Origin: Gammaproteobacteria bacterium
GTDB taxonomy: Bacteria; Pseudomonadota; Gammaproteobacteria; Pseudomonadales; Halieaceae
DNA: 5,504 nt
NCBI GenBank assembly: GCA_029859085.1
Contig: JAOUDU010000224.1
Location: 1-5,504, forward strand
Reading direction: 5' to 3'
This document shows, one piece after another, positions 5,168 to 5,504 of this stretch. The notes beneath the pieces were generated by a model. That model was given only the letters and a program-made list of their open reading frames with translations. It ran no database searches and was not told where the DNA came from. Made by a program: the position numbers and the translations under genes. The stretch's first letter is position 1. Every line of letters starts with the position of its first letter.

Positions 5168-5504
5168 TCATAGCACCGGTCGGGGGGTATCAACGGAACT
5201 GGGGGGCAGGATCGGATAGACCACTTCCGGCTGCTGCCCTGTCAAGGCCTGCAGGAATGCCTCGATGCTGGCAACCTCTTCGTCCACCAGTTCCTGGCCC
5301 AGCTGGCTTGAAGCCATCACCGCGATGGCCTGCTTCAGATCCCAGGACTTGCCAGTGTGGAAGTACGGTGGCGTCAGAGCGATATTGCGCAGGGTGGGCA
5401 CCTTGAATACATACTCATCGCTGGGCGTGCTGGTGACCTGGAAGCGCCCCTTGTCCGCGGGTGGCAAGAAATCCGCGCCGGGTTTCTCTACCACGCCAAA
5501 GGGA
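5168..5504 (-). CDS. Di-heme cytochrome c peroxidase, C-terminal part (gene runs off the right edge)
   Basis: Partial gene: about 112 C-terminal residues are present, and the reading frame stays open to the window end. A GTG at 5492-5494 is an internal codon, because upstream codons (Pro-Phe-Gly) continue the family pattern. Bacterial di-heme peroxidases of the CcpA/MauG superfamily reduce hydrogen peroxide to water in the periplasm with electrons from cytochrome c. Seen: EKPGADF, DKGRF, the hallmark KVPTLRNIALTPPYFHTG block, WDLKQAIAVM, SSQLG, and the ending LTGQQPEVVYPILP, all typical of classical CCP rather than MauG. The Met in AIAVM (codon at 5315-5317), 14 residues after the His of PYFH, matches in spacing the residue I recall as the axial Met of the electron-transfer heme in Pseudomonas CcpA. 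The heme-binding CxxCH motifs and signal peptide would lie outside the window. It probably heads or belongs to an operon with the SnoaL-like gene. Confidence 0.9.
   Translation of the reverse strand, partial: PFGVVEKPGADFLPPADKGRFQVTSTPSDEYVFKVPTLRNIALTPPYFHTGKSWDLKQAIAVMASSQLGQELVDEEVASIEAFLQALTGQQPEVVYPILPPSSVDTPRPVL

Noticed and set aside
5492..5494. GTG as a translation start for a small 108-aa protein at the right edge
   Set aside because: The frame remains open upstream to the window end and the flanking residues continue the cytochrome c peroxidase pattern, so this is a truncated view of a longer gene.

Overview
This is a GC-rich (about 60% by eye), gene-dense bacterial chromosomal segment. 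Seven protein genes are supported. I see no RNA gene, insertion sequence, CRISPR array or phage gene. The secreted periplasmic-type metallophosphoesterase and the classical di-heme cytochrome c peroxidase point to a Gram-negative bacterium. The style of the esterase, SDR, SnoaL-like and TetR genes resembles accessory catabolic regions of aerobic, often marine, Gammaproteobacteria. That placement is an inference; no marker gene is present.

Layout: (1) 37-960, minus strand, an HSL-type alpha/beta-hydrolase. (2) A 190-bp divergent intergenic region, then 1151-2218, plus strand, an exported calcineurin-like metallophosphoesterase. (3) 2273-2953 and 3023-3727, both minus strand, two tandem paralogous TetR regulators, each with a putative regulatory region of its own. 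(4) A 234-bp divergent region, then 3962-4633, plus strand, a short-chain dehydrogenase/reductase of the dihydropteridine-reductase-like type. (5) 4692-5138, minus strand, a SnoaL/NTF2-fold protein that converges on the SDR. (6) From 5168 past the right edge, minus strand, the C-terminal part of a cytochrome c peroxidase, 29 bp upstream of the SnoaL-like gene and probably cotranscribed with it.

How they may work together: the esterase, SDR and SnoaL-fold protein are enzyme types often found in catabolism of hydrophobic or xenobiotic substrates (esters, ketones/alcohols, terpenoid or steroid rings), and local TetR repressors commonly control such genes. TetR-2 is divergent from the SDR, so the SDR is its most obvious local target. 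TetR-1 has a very good sigma-70 promoter (perfect TTGACA, 17-bp spacer) followed by a 7+7-bp inverted repeat that covers the predicted transcription start and the ATG, a strong layout for autorepression with a very short leader. The metallophosphoesterase and peroxidase look like separate functions (periplasmic phosphoester hydrolysis, peroxide detoxification).

I found no clearly new multi-gene system. The most noteworthy points are the duplicated TetR pair with its promoter/operator architecture, the SDR whose catalytic serine is alanine as in dihydropteridine reductase, and the metallophosphoesterase with Thr in place of the usual first-motif His.
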